A stretch of 64,000 nt of DNA from Cyanoderma ruficeps (Eukaryota; Chordata; Aves; Passeriformes; Timaliidae), in assembly GCA_008694505.1 (NCBI GenBank), contig VZDJ01000346.1:12697402-12761401 (forward strand), given 5' to 3'. Below are positions 21,540 through 34,249 of this stretch, piece by piece; the first letter of the stretch is position 1, and each line of letters begins with the position of its first letter. The position numbers and the translations under genes were made by a program. The notes beneath the pieces were generated by a model. It had not been told where the DNA came from and did no database searches. It worked only from the letters and a program-made list of their open reading frames with translations.

Positions 21540-24500
21540 TGTTTTTCAGCTGCTAGATGTGAAATGAAAAATCATTATCTGTGCACTTCATAGGTGAATT
21601 TATTTTCCCCTGTGATCAGGATGTCCCTTGTACAAAGCAGTGCAATCCTTTCAATGCTTATCAGGAAGGAAAAAAGGCTGGAAAAGCACATAGCCTGTTC
21701 AACCCAATGCCATAGTAGGCTCGTAAAGAACATGCCATTCATCTGCACTCGGGATCCCAGAGCTGAGCAGTCATGGTGGAAAAGACTAAGTAAGCCTGGC
21801 CTGGCTTAGCCCAGAGCCTGCAGGGTTGGTGCTCAGGGCCGTGTGCTCGGAGACCCAGCACAGCGCCTAAGCTCCGCCCAGCTGCCTCTACGGCTCCACT
21901 TTGCCATGAGTCTCCCCACAGGATCTTACTCCTGCTCAGGACTGTCCTGTCCTCTGCTTTACTTTTCACCCCTTGGCATCTCCACAGCTGGGGAATCTTG
22001 CAGACCTGTTTTTGCTTTGGGACTGGTGGAGGTGAGGGTAGAGATGATCAGTTAGCCAGAGTGATCCTGGCTCTGTGAAGGTTTTGCACATTATTGGCTG
22101 CAGTGCACTGAGTGACCAGGGCACACCTAGAGGTCAGTGTGTAAGCCTTTGCCTTGGACTGATTCTGCTCAAATCCTTTGTGAGTGCTTGACAAACAGTG
22201 TCTGAAGTTGGATGTGATTCGTGCTGAATGACCTGGAGGTGGAAAGTTCTGTTACGGTGATGTGGCAACTGCAGTTTGGGTCTCACAGTCCCTGGGCCTT
22301 TTTTGTGCATGTGTGTGAAACAGCAGGGGTGAATCACTTCAGGAAAACAGTTCCAGATGGGAGGCTCTTCATCCAAGTCAAAGGGGTGGCTGGAAGGAAG
22401 ACGAGCCACCTTTTCAGCTTGAGTGAGTCAGCAGACACCCACTATGTCTCTGCCCAATAGAAGGTGACAAAATCTGCTGCGCTTTTGCATTGCCAAAAGC
22501 AATGATAGGTTGTGTTTAAAAAAAATAAAATTGTTGTGCAGAAATGTTTCTCTCATCATCCTTGTGTATTTTAACTGCTTTCAATGTGTACTTGATGTTA
22601 TGGTTCCTCATGATGTTTGGGTGACTTGTAGGCATCTACCTCAAGGCAGTGGAGAAAGACACATTTACAGTGACTGCTCACATGGGAAGTTTCTGGTGGG
22701 CTTCCATCATGGCAGGCCACAACCTGTTTGCGCTGCTTGTCTCATAGATGAGGCTTGCTTAAATAACATTCCTCTTAGAGTCCAGGCTTATTATCCCCAG
22801 AGAAGGAAGGATCTTTTCCCAAATTTATTCATTTTTTCTGTAGCAAGCTTTTAGGTTTTGGACATGATGTTTGGAAATGAAACTTTAAACCAGGCAGATG
22901 TAATCCTCCCAGGAAGAGACTGCAAAAATCAACAGTGAAGCAGTTTCAGAAAAGTAGGCAGCAAGTAAAATTAACCATTGCCTCTGTTTATTTAGGTAAT
23001 TGAGCTTGACACCATGGTGTGTCTGACAAGTTGGTTTGTGTTTTTTGTTCCATTAAGTACAGATATGACACTCATAGCTGTCACTGCCCATCTGAGAATG
23101 TTTGTTTCAGTGTAGACATTGAAAACCGTGTAAATGTGGATAGATCACGAGGTGGGCAACAGTATAAGAAAACTACCCAGTAGAACTGTATCTCTTTCCC
23201 TGGACAGCTATTGTAGTTTATTTTGTTTAACTTAGACTCAAGAATGAAAACCATAAAAAATTACTAATAGATCTATTAAACATCAGTAGCTGCTGTCTGT
23301 TCAATTCTGAAATCAGTGCTGTTATCCCTTTTTAAATTAAACGATTATTCTATGGGCTGTTTGGCCATTATTAGCAGCCTTTATTGTAAGCTGGAAATAT
23401 GTTTGAAAGATTAAAAGAGAGGATGAAAACTGAGAAATCTGTAAATACCCTGGTATTTATGCAATTGAGATAATTTGTATATAAAATGAACACAGAATTT
23501 CTGTTTTAAATATATCAATACCATTTAGTGCCTTGTAACAATATTGTAATTGTAGTCATGCCAAGCTTTTTGATCAAAACTTCCCAGAAATGTGATGTCT
23601 ATATGGAGCCAAAAGCTCTAATAAGCTTTTAAGTAAAATTTGATTTAGTTAAGTGTCGGCACCACCTAGACTTAGAAAGGAGCCTTTGCTAATACAGATA
23701 ATTTGTTCCTCTTGGGAAACTCCCATATTCAGGCAATCCTGAGCCTGATAGCCATATGAAAGAAACAGCTACAACTATTACAGTAGTTTCAAAGAATATC
23801 AAGGCTTTTCCACATACAAACCATCTTCTCAGTAGAGATGTAGATGTGATCATTTGAGAGCATCTTTGAGAGCAAATCAATACATGATACCATCATTGGA
23901 ATTGGATGGAGAAGCCTAGCAAGAGACATATCTTATTTTCTCTAGACTCTTGTTTTTTTAATGTGAAGTTTGCTGAAGAAAAAAGAAGTGTGGTGTTTCA
24001 GCCAACTACATAACAGTGAATTTTGGGAGTGTGAGCCTGACAGGCTGGTGGGTGGTTGGGGTCAGTGCAAGGAGCAGTCTCTTACACAGGTTCTGGGTTG
24101 ATAACACCTGGGCCTTCCACACCAAGGCAGTAGGGCCTGGTACCCCGCTCCAACACGTGTGTTGAGGATGAGAACAGACTTTCTTGTGTCTTTTCAATGC
24201 CCAACCATCGTATTCAATCTTCTGAATGCCTGTATAACAGAAACAGTCCTTTAAAAAAAATTCCAGTGATTTCCCAGTTCAGAGGAGATCAGTGATCTAA
24301 TTTATTCCTTCCAGCTCTAGGCAGCATATATACAAATATTTTGTTCAAAATGAGATCCTGGTCCCTATTCCTGGATTCATATTTAGACAACAAAATTAGG
24401 GATGGAATTCTTCAAGTCATTGGCCTTCAAGTCAGTTGGCCTTGCTGGCACTTTCTTGATTCCAATTTTTTTTTTAAATCAGACCACATATTTAAGTGCT

Positions 24501-25105
24501 TAAGTGCTTAGACATGGATTTTATTCTTAAATTTAGGCACCATTTTTTGAAAAAATTTTATCTTGTGTCCTTCATTTGCCAGGCTCCTAAGTGGAAGCAG
24601 AACAGATAGTTGTCTGAATTACCCTGGCTCTGTGTTTGTAAGCAGTTGAAGAGTAACTTTTCATAGACAGCCATCTGCACCTAAGTAGAGAAAGAAAACA
24701 TGAAAGTGATTGCTTACTAATGCAATAAGATCAACATTTAAAACAAAATTAATGCAAAAAAGGCTACAGATATGGGAAATTGTAGGATTTAGTGAGGTTA
24801 AAGTTCTTCTTCAAATGTGGAAGGTGTAATGAAATCTGTGCACTTCTGGGTCCTGGATAAGCCCTATAGTCCTTTGTCTTCATGTCTCCATGTCCATTCC
24901 CACAGTCTCTTGCCTGTTGCCTCCCACCAGTTGCATCTTTTGTGTGGCTCTTTGGGGCAGGTTCCTGTTTATGTGCTGTGGCCAACTGTGGCACATATGA
25001 GGATGGAGGGATGACGTCTGGGTAGTGGTTTGTCTGTTGTTTTCTCTGGTTTCCTTTTCAGTGGTGGGTGAGACCTGAGAGTGTGTTCTTTGGCAGTGAA
25101 CAATA
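21540..25105. other. Intergenic region, no gene seen
   Basis: Contains a moderately GC-rich patch at about 21720-22060. Open frames up to 114 codons (e.g. 22510-22854) show no domain. No repeat family recognised. Confidence 0.6.
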
Positions 25106-25112
25106 AATACCA

Positions 25113-25139
25113 GAACACTGCCATATACTGGCAGTGTTC
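25113..25139 (+). repeat. Perfect 11-bp inverted repeat (hairpin, 5-base loop)
   Basis: GAACACTGCCA and TGGCAGTGTTC are exact complements separated by TATAC. A third related half, TTGGCAGTGAAC, lies ~20 bases upstream. Too short for a typical microRNA precursor. Confidence 0.85.
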
Positions 25140-25149
25140 ACTTACCTCT

Positions 25150-28100
25150 GGCCATTTCAGGTATATGAGCCAGAGAAATCAAAAGTATCAGAAGGATGTC
25201 TGTCTGCTGTTGCAACCCCAGTGATCAGAAGAAATCTATGGGACCAGCATTTCAGTGCTACCATGGACGTAGGAGGGAGGTGAGCACAAACACCCTGAAT
25301 GAAGAAGGCTAAACAGATGGGAAGTTATACTACTGAGGACTGGCTAACATGCCAGAATTTCATTTTACAATAAAATTGAGGTTTGACTGCTGCTTTAGTT
25401 CCATAACAGGAAAAAGAAAAAGCCAATGGAAACCTTTTCACCGCTGAAAAAGCCATACCCACAAGGTTTACTCCACACTGGATTACCAGTAACCTAATGA
25501 CTGAGTCATTTCCCTGTGTGGTAGGAGGTGAGGGTTTATGTTGTCTACCTGATTATTCCCAGCAAGTCACCTATCCATCATGTGCGAGTCAAGTCTCTGG
25601 CCCAGAGATGGTTGGAAAAAAGGGAGACCTCAGTATGAGACAGCTTCTCTTGACAGCTTGAAAAGACAAACTTTGCCTCCCTTTCATGGTGAACTTCATG
25701 TATCAGCAAACTACTGAAGTGTTAACTGAGCTTGAATAAAGTAAATTATCTTTCAGACATACAGATGCATCTTCAAATCTTTAACTTAGCACATTTCTTG
25801 GCTCAGACCTCAAGTGACATAACTGGTGCTGGCAAGGAAGGTGCATGCCATTGCAAAGACAGATCTTAAAACGTAACTTCATTTTTCTTACCTGCTAAAG
25901 TATGGTGAGTTTTCATTTTTTATATTATTTTAGCAGGGTTAAGTAGATAAATTTCCTTATTATGGCTGATTTTTCTATAAAAGACACCTGTAAATGCTGG
26001 TTTTTGTTACATTAGTAATGTCTTCTCTCTGGAGTCATTCAGTCTGTGGGGTTATTTCTTTTCCCCTTCCCTGGGTAGTTTAAAATGTCTCTAATGAAAC
26101 CTGCATGCAGAAAATAGGTAACTTCACTGGAAATTATTTTTGATTAATTATTTTTCTCTTGTGCAGTGGGAGTTAATCTTTTTTAATGACAAAAATCTTG
26201 TGGTTAATGGTATAGTTCTGTAACCAGCATGAAGCAACCTCCCACTTCCTGAGTTTTGTTACTGACTTGGCTCTGCAACATGGTTCAATTCAGTAATTTA
26301 GGGTTTTTCTCCTTTGAATTTTTCAAATATAAAATATAATCAATGAAATCTTTTGCTCTCCCAAAAAATCACTGCTCATAGGTGTTGCTACAAAATTAAT
26401 ACACTGCTTATCAGTTTTATCCTGCTTAACTTCATAAATGTTGTATTACTAGTGGGCTGATCAACAAGCTACCTCTGTCTGGGTAAAGAAGCAATTTCTC
26501 ACAGGTAGCAAGGAATTTATGTCATGTGGATCATTCCAGTCAGTGCTTTGAGTGACAGGAGAGCATAGGGTAAATTTGGCAGAATTCATGTACATTTTAT
26601 ACCAGCTCCAGATGTTTTAAGCATTCTATGCATTCATTTTTAAAAATGGTCTTTTAATAGTTGAGGTGGTTATTAGTTTTTCTGCTCAAACAGAACAATA
26701 TGAGTAGTTGAAGGATATAAATTAGCATGTCTTGCTAACTTAGACATTTATAATTTATCTATGTTTTATTTTCTGTAGCTGTCACGAGCATTTGATCCTG
26801 TATTCTTCATTGACTATATAAAAGATAATCTGCCATTTAGATTAACAAGAGAAATATATTTGAAATTTGTTGTATTCAGAATTATTATATGATCAAGTGC
26901 AAAATGATAGATCATACAAGAAAGGCATGTGGAATAATGTATGAAAAGGTCTTGAAGAAAAAAATGAGAAGTGGTTTTGAATGTTAGTGGGGTCACAGCT
27001 AATCCTGAAATTAATTATTCTGTATACTGAGAGTTTGATCAGCTCTGATTTAACTCAGTGAGAGATTTTATTTTGATCTGAATGTGAACTTGATGTTGTG
27101 AGTTTTAGGTCAAATATTAGATTCCATTAAAATACGAATTTATGTTTTGTAAATAATTTTTAGACCATTTATCATTTATAATCATAGGTTTCTCTATACT
27201 GAAGGTGCTGCAATGCCTTGTAATGAATGGGACACATGACAAGTCAAGTGTTTAAAGTACATGATAAAATAAGGAACAGATCAAAAATTTTCTTATTTTT
27301 AAACTATGTTTCCATCACAAGTCTGAAATGTGAGTGATTTTTTTTTTTTAATTGTCATTAGGCAGCTCTGGTATAATTTATGTTAAGAGGTTTTGGCCTG
27401 TTTATGTGTGCTGAAATTTGCCAAAATTGGTAATATGATATTCCATCTTCAGCAAGCCTATAGAGCAATAAATAATGACACATGACTGTATGTGAGTGTT
27501 GTTTGTTAATTTTTTTGGTGGTGTTCATGAAATGCAACAATCTTTCAACCCAAATTCTGCAGCAATAGGCAGCAAGTTGTACTCTGAACTAAACCAGATG
27601 CTGATCAGCTCTGTTCCTATTATCGACTTGGGGCAGAGATGGTAACCAGACCTTATTTGCAATGTTAACATTTGGAACAGATTAACAGCAGTTAGGCTGA
27701 AATGAGAAACCTCCACTTCACTGAAAAGGTTCAAAACATGTAATGCTGTAAAAATCAGGACGTCTGTAGTATGTTAGATAGGAATAAATAAGTTAGCTGT
27801 AAGCCACACTTTCTCCTTTGCAGGGCGTGTTGTTTCCAGTTTGTAAGTGACTCTTTGAAAGGACATGTTTATGAGGTATAGTCAGGCTTAAGTCCTGATA
27901 AACCATCTACCTGATGAGGTAAATTATATCCAAATTTTCTGTGCCTGTTCATTGTGAAAGAGCCCTTCCCAGAACCAGGCTGTACAGAAGATTTTTGTCT
28001 GGGGGACAAATCCCACATGCATTTGTGAAGTGCAGAGGTTCAAAATACTTTTGGCTGCCAGGCTTCTGCAACATTCAAACCCAATGGGGAACGTCCCCCA

Positions 28101-31100
28101 GAGGTCCTGTCAGAGTACATGCAAAACGTGATGGCCCAGACATGGCATGCTGGGCTGGGGATGTTTCTCTGTGCCTGCTTGTGGTGTCTCAGAGGATTCA
28201 CTGGGAACTGGAGGGGTTCAACAGAAGTGTACCACAGGCCTAATGCTTTTTAGGCTGAAACTGGGCTAAGCTTCACCACCTCTTTTTCAATACTGTGTAG
28301 ATACTGCTGCAACCACAAGCTTCTACAACACATTATTTCTGGTGTCATATTACCCTCCTCCTTTCCTGTGCTTTTTTATTGGGAATATTGCTTTAGCAGG
28401 AATCGAATAGCAAACTTCAATTCTAAGGAGAGTATTTCTGCAAAAGTCAGTCAGGCATGTTGCTGGGTTCTCATTGTGTCACCTGCTGCATGGTTTTTCC
28501 ATGTACCTGGTTTGAACACATAGTATTCAGGTTTGCAGAGAGTAAAAGCTTTTTGAACACTTACATGCAAGGCTTCTATTTAAGTGTAGTTATTTAGCAC
28601 TGTCAGTACAGATGCTGAGGGAGATGAAGTGAGGACATGAGCTACCCTGCTAATCTGGTCAGGTTGTTCAAATAGCCATGTCAGCCTAGGAAATCTCCAA
28701 CCAGAGGTGGAGAGCTGTGCTGGGGAAAGGATCAGCAGCAAAATGCTTCATTCACAAGTGGAAGGGACTGTATTGGTGGTGCTGAGCACTTGCCGGTAAG
28801 CTAAAGGGGAAATCAAACCTGATCTGCTCTAATTACATTGAATAAACTATTGCATGGATTTCAGTTCAGTTCATGTTGACTTGGAATGGGTTTTGGTTAA
28901 GTGCACGGTGTGGCTTGAGGTACATGCTGGAGCAGTAGCTGTGCTTGGCTTGTAACTTTCTACAGGTCAAATTATAATCCCTCTTGTAGGAAGTAGCAAC
29001 AGCCATCCCTGTCTTTTGGGAAAGAGCAAATTTTTAATGACAGGGACTCTGCCCTGTACTGGTCTGGCCAGGTGACCAGCAAGGAGGGACATGTTTGGAC
29101 TTCTCCTTTGTGGAATGGGGGGAGGAGCCAAGGTGTGGTCAGGTGGAGCAACAGCAGCACTGGGACAAGCACTGCAAGGAAGGACCTGGAAAAACACCAA
29201 GACACAGAACCATTTACTCCATGCAAGCTTGTTAGAGATATGATCTAAAACATGTTTTACCATGAGCAGCAAATGAAGGGATGCTGGAAGCATGAAACAA
29301 ATGCCTGTCTGACACTGTCTCCGTGTGTGGTGGGTACATGCTGGTGTACACTTAGACCCACGCTACCCAGAGTTTTGCTCCTGGCATTCAGTCATAAAAA
29401 ACAAAAGTTTCCTCCTAGATTGTGTCAAGCCAAGTTGGATGTGAGGCAAGTTCGGGTGAATGAGTGTGTTCTGACAGCTTTGGGCCTATGCTGCAGAGGT
29501 CTGCTGGTTTTCCCTCCAGCAGTCCACAGCTGCATCACATAGTTCCTGAGTGAATCCACCTACAGGTCACTCAGGGATATGGGTGTAGGTAAACTTCCAA
29601 TATTTATCATAAAAAGTATGTTTGCCTTTTCCTTGACCTTCTAGGTATTTGGGCCTTATGAAAATTGATCAAGCAGTTATTGAATTACAGGTCAATGTGA
29701 AGCTGTCCCTGGCCATGGTGTTACTTAGAAGCTTGTCTGAATTTCAGTTTGCAGCTGGACCTCTTCTGTGCTCCCTGTATTTTAAATCAGGAAGAATATT
29801 TTCAGATGCAGAAGAAAAGCTGAGAGTACTTTGCAAGTAATAGTATTTTCCATGTGAAGGTGAAAAAATAGTGAAATACTAAACTGTTAGTATTTTAAAG
29901 CATGACTTCTCTTTGATGGTGTAAATCTGGGGAGCACAAAGGAGGGATTAATTTACTCCCTCAGGTTAGCAACTATTGCCAAGGAAGCTTGGAGGGAAGT
30001 ATTTTATGGCACTGGCACTGCAGAAACAGGCAGGTAGGAACTCTGAAGCATGGTGGATGTTGCTATCTCTGCTTACAGACTCTGATCTGAGGCTGAATTT
30101 AGGGTATCAAGCATAAGCACACAGTGCAAGGTGGTGAAGCAGGAGTAAAATGCCAGCAAATAACTGCAGCTCAGCATATCAGTACACGCTGCTATGTGGC
30201 TGTGGTGTTAACATCTCCCACACTGAAATGGCTGCAAAACAGTTTATGAAGTGGAAGCATGGCTTCAAGCAAGGCAGAGTTGTGAGAAGAAAACTTGAAG
30301 TGACACTGCTGGACAGAATGTTTTGTGTGCCCATTCTTTCATATTTTCAGTCCTTCACCTCTCTGCATTTCTTCATCTCTCAGACAGATAGTGGTTCTAA
30401 GGGGGCTCTGCTCAGCTGTCATTTCAGCATCCCCAGGACCAGTTACCAGGTCTCATTTCTGATAGTAAAATTCTGCTCATCCTTTACTTTGGCTACTTGA
30501 AATATTTTGCTAGGCAGTGGCATATTTGCATAGGCAACCTTTTGCTCTGGAGACAAAACTGTGCTATTTCTAACTCTTGCACTCTAACTTCTCTCTGCTT
30601 TACCTTTGCAATGGGCATTCCTATTGTAAAGAGTTCCTTAGCCCTTTAAGCCCTTTTTAATACTGCTTTTAAAGGTGCATTTTACCTGTTGTAAGAAATC
30701 TGACATATCAGAATTAGTGACAGAGTTTTAAATATGGAGGTGATACACTGTAAAATCTCAGTTGCAGTTTGAATTAGATTTAGATTTAAAATGAGCAAAA
30801 ATGTAATTGAGGGATAAAAATTGGCAATACTCATAGCCTAGGAATTATGTTTCAGACTTTGGAAGGAAAATGATTTGGCTTATTTTTTTTTTTTTTTTTC
30901 ACTTTCAGGAACACTATTATTTTCTTACTTAATGGTTTCAGATGCTGTTAAATGAAAAAAATATTTCTGGAGTAAGTGAATTTTGCAGGTGCTTTGTCCT
31001 GGGGTTTCTCTTAGAGTTTTACGGTATGAGTCTCTGTGAAAGCAACAGGTCACAAACCCTCATAAAGTGGCTTCCAGCCAGCCAGGAGTGACAGCTGAAG

Positions 31101-34100
31101 TTGCTGTGTGACCAGCCTGCCCAGCCCAACATTTCACCATGCTGGGGGGTGGCTGCAGCAGGGGAGAGCACTCAGACATCCCTTCGGAAAAGAAGTGTTG
31201 TATTGCATACAAAGAAGAAGAAAATGGACTCAGATCTTACAGATCCAAGGACTAATAATGGCTTGGCACGTTGAACGGATGTGCCCCAATCTTATTGAAG
31301 TATTGACTGGACTTAGTTACCACAACTGGAACTTTACTGGGCACCCAAACTAGTGGGAGAGGTTTGCTCTCAGCAGGAGCTGCCCATGGGCATCATCATC
31401 TCACATATTTATTATTTATTTATATATAACGATATATTATTCTTACTGTCTCAAGCATGAGCTTAATTATAAAGAAAAAGCTTTTTTGGTGGTGATCCAT
31501 AGATGAAATTCTTGTCTTTTCCTTTCCCTATGACTGAAGAATTAGAGCCCTCCACATGAACCACACTGCCCTACCTCTCCCTCCTCAAGAGCCCAATCCC
31601 ACGCTGTGCTCACGCCTCCAGTCACAGCAGCAAAATGGCTGAAACTCTGGAATTTTGTGGAGTGAGAGCTCATCCACTGAAGACCAACATCACTCTTACA
31701 GTGACTCCAAAGCAGCCATGGTCTCCATCCTGGCGCAGACAAGGCAAATTTGATCAACTGGCATTTCAGCTGCTTCCACTAAAAAAAACTCCACAACCAA
31801 CCATGTGGCTGTGAGGTCTGAGGCTTCAGCACATTGAACTGGTATGTGGAAGTCATCTTGGAAAGCTGAGGTTTAGACTATCCCTTACAGCCTCATATGT
31901 CTTGTAGCCACTCCCAGGAACAACCATCTCTCCTTGGGGAATGGTAAAAATAATCTAAATATGTAATTTATTTTAAAGACAGCCTATGATTTTAGATGTG
32001 TCATTGCTTTCCTTTCTTTTACTTGTTTCACTAAAGATCAATTACATATCTTTTCTGCCCAAATCTTCTTTTTTTTCAACAAAAATTTGCATGTCAAATG
32101 ATAGAAAAATATTTTTGGTGTTTTTGTTAAGATCATGAAGCGCCATTTAGTTTTTCTTAAAAAAGAAAAAAATCCTGACTTGTACTCAAACACGTTAATT
32201 CTTTACCTTCTTAGATACATCTCTTTGGTTCCGTCCACCTCTTTTTAAATGGAGAAGCTTTTTTAGGCTTATGCCAAGTCAGATGCTCCTTCCTGCTTAC
32301 ACAGTGTCGTTGCAGTAACATCCAAGGCACTGGATGACTGAGGTGCTTTCTGGAGCACTTTATACCACAGTAACAGTTTCTGAAGACATCTGCATGTTTT
32401 CTGTGTCGGTAACATCCTGAGGCTGGACCAAGCTCTTAGAAATGTCTTGATTTTGTTTTGTTTTCAAGTTGTTAAACATGAAAGAGAGGTAGGAGAAATG
32501 TTAGTCAAAGATGAAGGTTTTACAAGTATTTCTCATTCACTTGATGTAAAATAAATTCTTTACAGCATAACTGGAATGTCTTTGCACATGTTCCAGGGTG
32601 GTTGTACCCAGCTCTGAGAGGGGACCAGTGCCTTTCCAAGTAACACGCAGTTAGCTCTGCCAGCTTTACATGTAGCCTTTAGTCAGAGACATATGTAATT
32701 TCTATTTTACAGCTGTCCAGACACACTTTTGAAAAACCTAAGCCATATACACCAGATGTTACTTAGTCCAGTGTGGTCTACCTTGGACCCATTCCAAACC
32801 TGCCTGCATATAATTTTAAGGTCCCAACAGCCCTGCAGTGCTAGAAGATAAAAAACTGACCATAACTGTACCCTTTCATATTATTTAGAACTCAATTTAA
32901 TTATCTGAAACACTACCAGATATATAGTTCAATCAGAATTCCACCTTAACATTAACTACTACCATATCAATTTTTTTTCTAATTTGAGACAGGTTTTGGT
33001 TTACTTGCTCTGAATTATACAAAGTCCAAATCAATGATTCATATAATTACCTAAAAAGGGGTTTTTTTCTTAAATTTTAAATAATGGAGTGTGTTTATAT
33101 GGCCTTATTGAGAAAGGCAGTCCATGAATTTATATAATTTTGTTTTATGTACACATGGGTGGGGTACGTGTGTATGATTTGGACTTGATATTTTAAAAAT
33201 GTGATTTACAGACCTGCTAAGCAACTGGCAGTGCTGATGAAATCGTCTCAAGAAAGAAAGTTTCTCAGATTTTTTGAGTCAGCCTTGTTTAATTATTTGC
33301 TTATAATCGAATTAATGAAGTCCTTCCCTGAGGGTGTCAGTAACCCAAAGATGGTTTTAAATCAGGGCCTTCAGTGCATGTAAACTTTCTTTCAGAAAAG
33401 AAAGGTTCTGACTGTAAGCTGACTCTCAAGAGCTATTTAGGTTTCTACTCTCAGTTGCAGGATTTTTGTGCTTTGTAGGCCTCAGCCCTTGCCCTGGAAG
33501 CATAAGGGCTACATTAATTAGACCCCTTGCTTCACATTTCTCCTTTTTGATTTATATTATCTTCTGTTTTAACTTCATTTTCAACTTTACATTTTGTGAT
33601 CTCCTTCATGAGTCAGAATTACGGAGTACTGAAGATTTTTACCTCTTTTTGTCTTGCACTGTAAGAATACATTAATTTCTCAGACTGCCTTCACATTTGT
33701 GGCTACAGCTCCCTGCATCACTTTCTCAGTGCTCCATTTGAGCTCCTGCTAAAACTGAAAGCTTTGGGAAAAATAAATCTAAGATGTCAGTGACTTAAAG
33801 CTCAGTGCTGTAAGTTTAAGATGTTTGCCTAATATCACATCACCGAAATGGAAGAGATAAAGATGAAGTGTAAAGTATATGTAACGTGGCTTGCAGTTAA
33901 GTGCAGTAATTGGAGAATGCAGGCAGCAGATCTGGGAAGGTGATAAGGTAAGCAAAAGCTTCTTGGGAAAGGTAAACTCTCTGAAGAGCTGACAGTGATA
34001 TGCACTGACTGGAAGGAACCCAAAATTGTTTTAGCCTTTAAGCATCCAACAGACATTGAAGTAATTGAGTAATCATACACTCTGGGTCCAGTATTCCTGT

Positions 34101-34150
34101 CACTGATACCCCATGTGTCTCAGTTATTGGTGTAATTTAAATCTGATAGC
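25150..34150. other. Intergenic region, no gene seen
   Basis: 9 kb of AT-rich DNA. It has a poly-T stretch at ~30880-30899 and scattered chance open frames (longest 116 codons at 30150-30500, without domain). No repeat family or RNA gene recognised. Confidence 0.65.
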
Positions 34151-34157
34151 TACATAA

Positions 34158-34246
34158 TGGACCAAATTCTCTTCTCTACTTTTCATAAGTTGTCCTATTG
34201 GATTCAAAATGAAGAATGTTTGCTTAAGTGCAGTGAGCAGGATTTG
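34158..34246. repeat. Degenerate palindromic interspersed repeat (sauropsid type)
   Basis: It starts with GGACCAAATTCTCTTCTCT and ends with TGCAGTGAGCAGGATTTG, with TCCTATTGGATTCAAAATGA in the middle. The two ends are imperfect inverted copies. The pattern recalls a common palindromic repeat of turtle, crocodile and bird genomes whose ends read like CCAAATTCTGCTCTC and its complement. Named from memory of the pattern; low certainty. Confidence 0.35.
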
Positions 34247-34249
34247 TGT

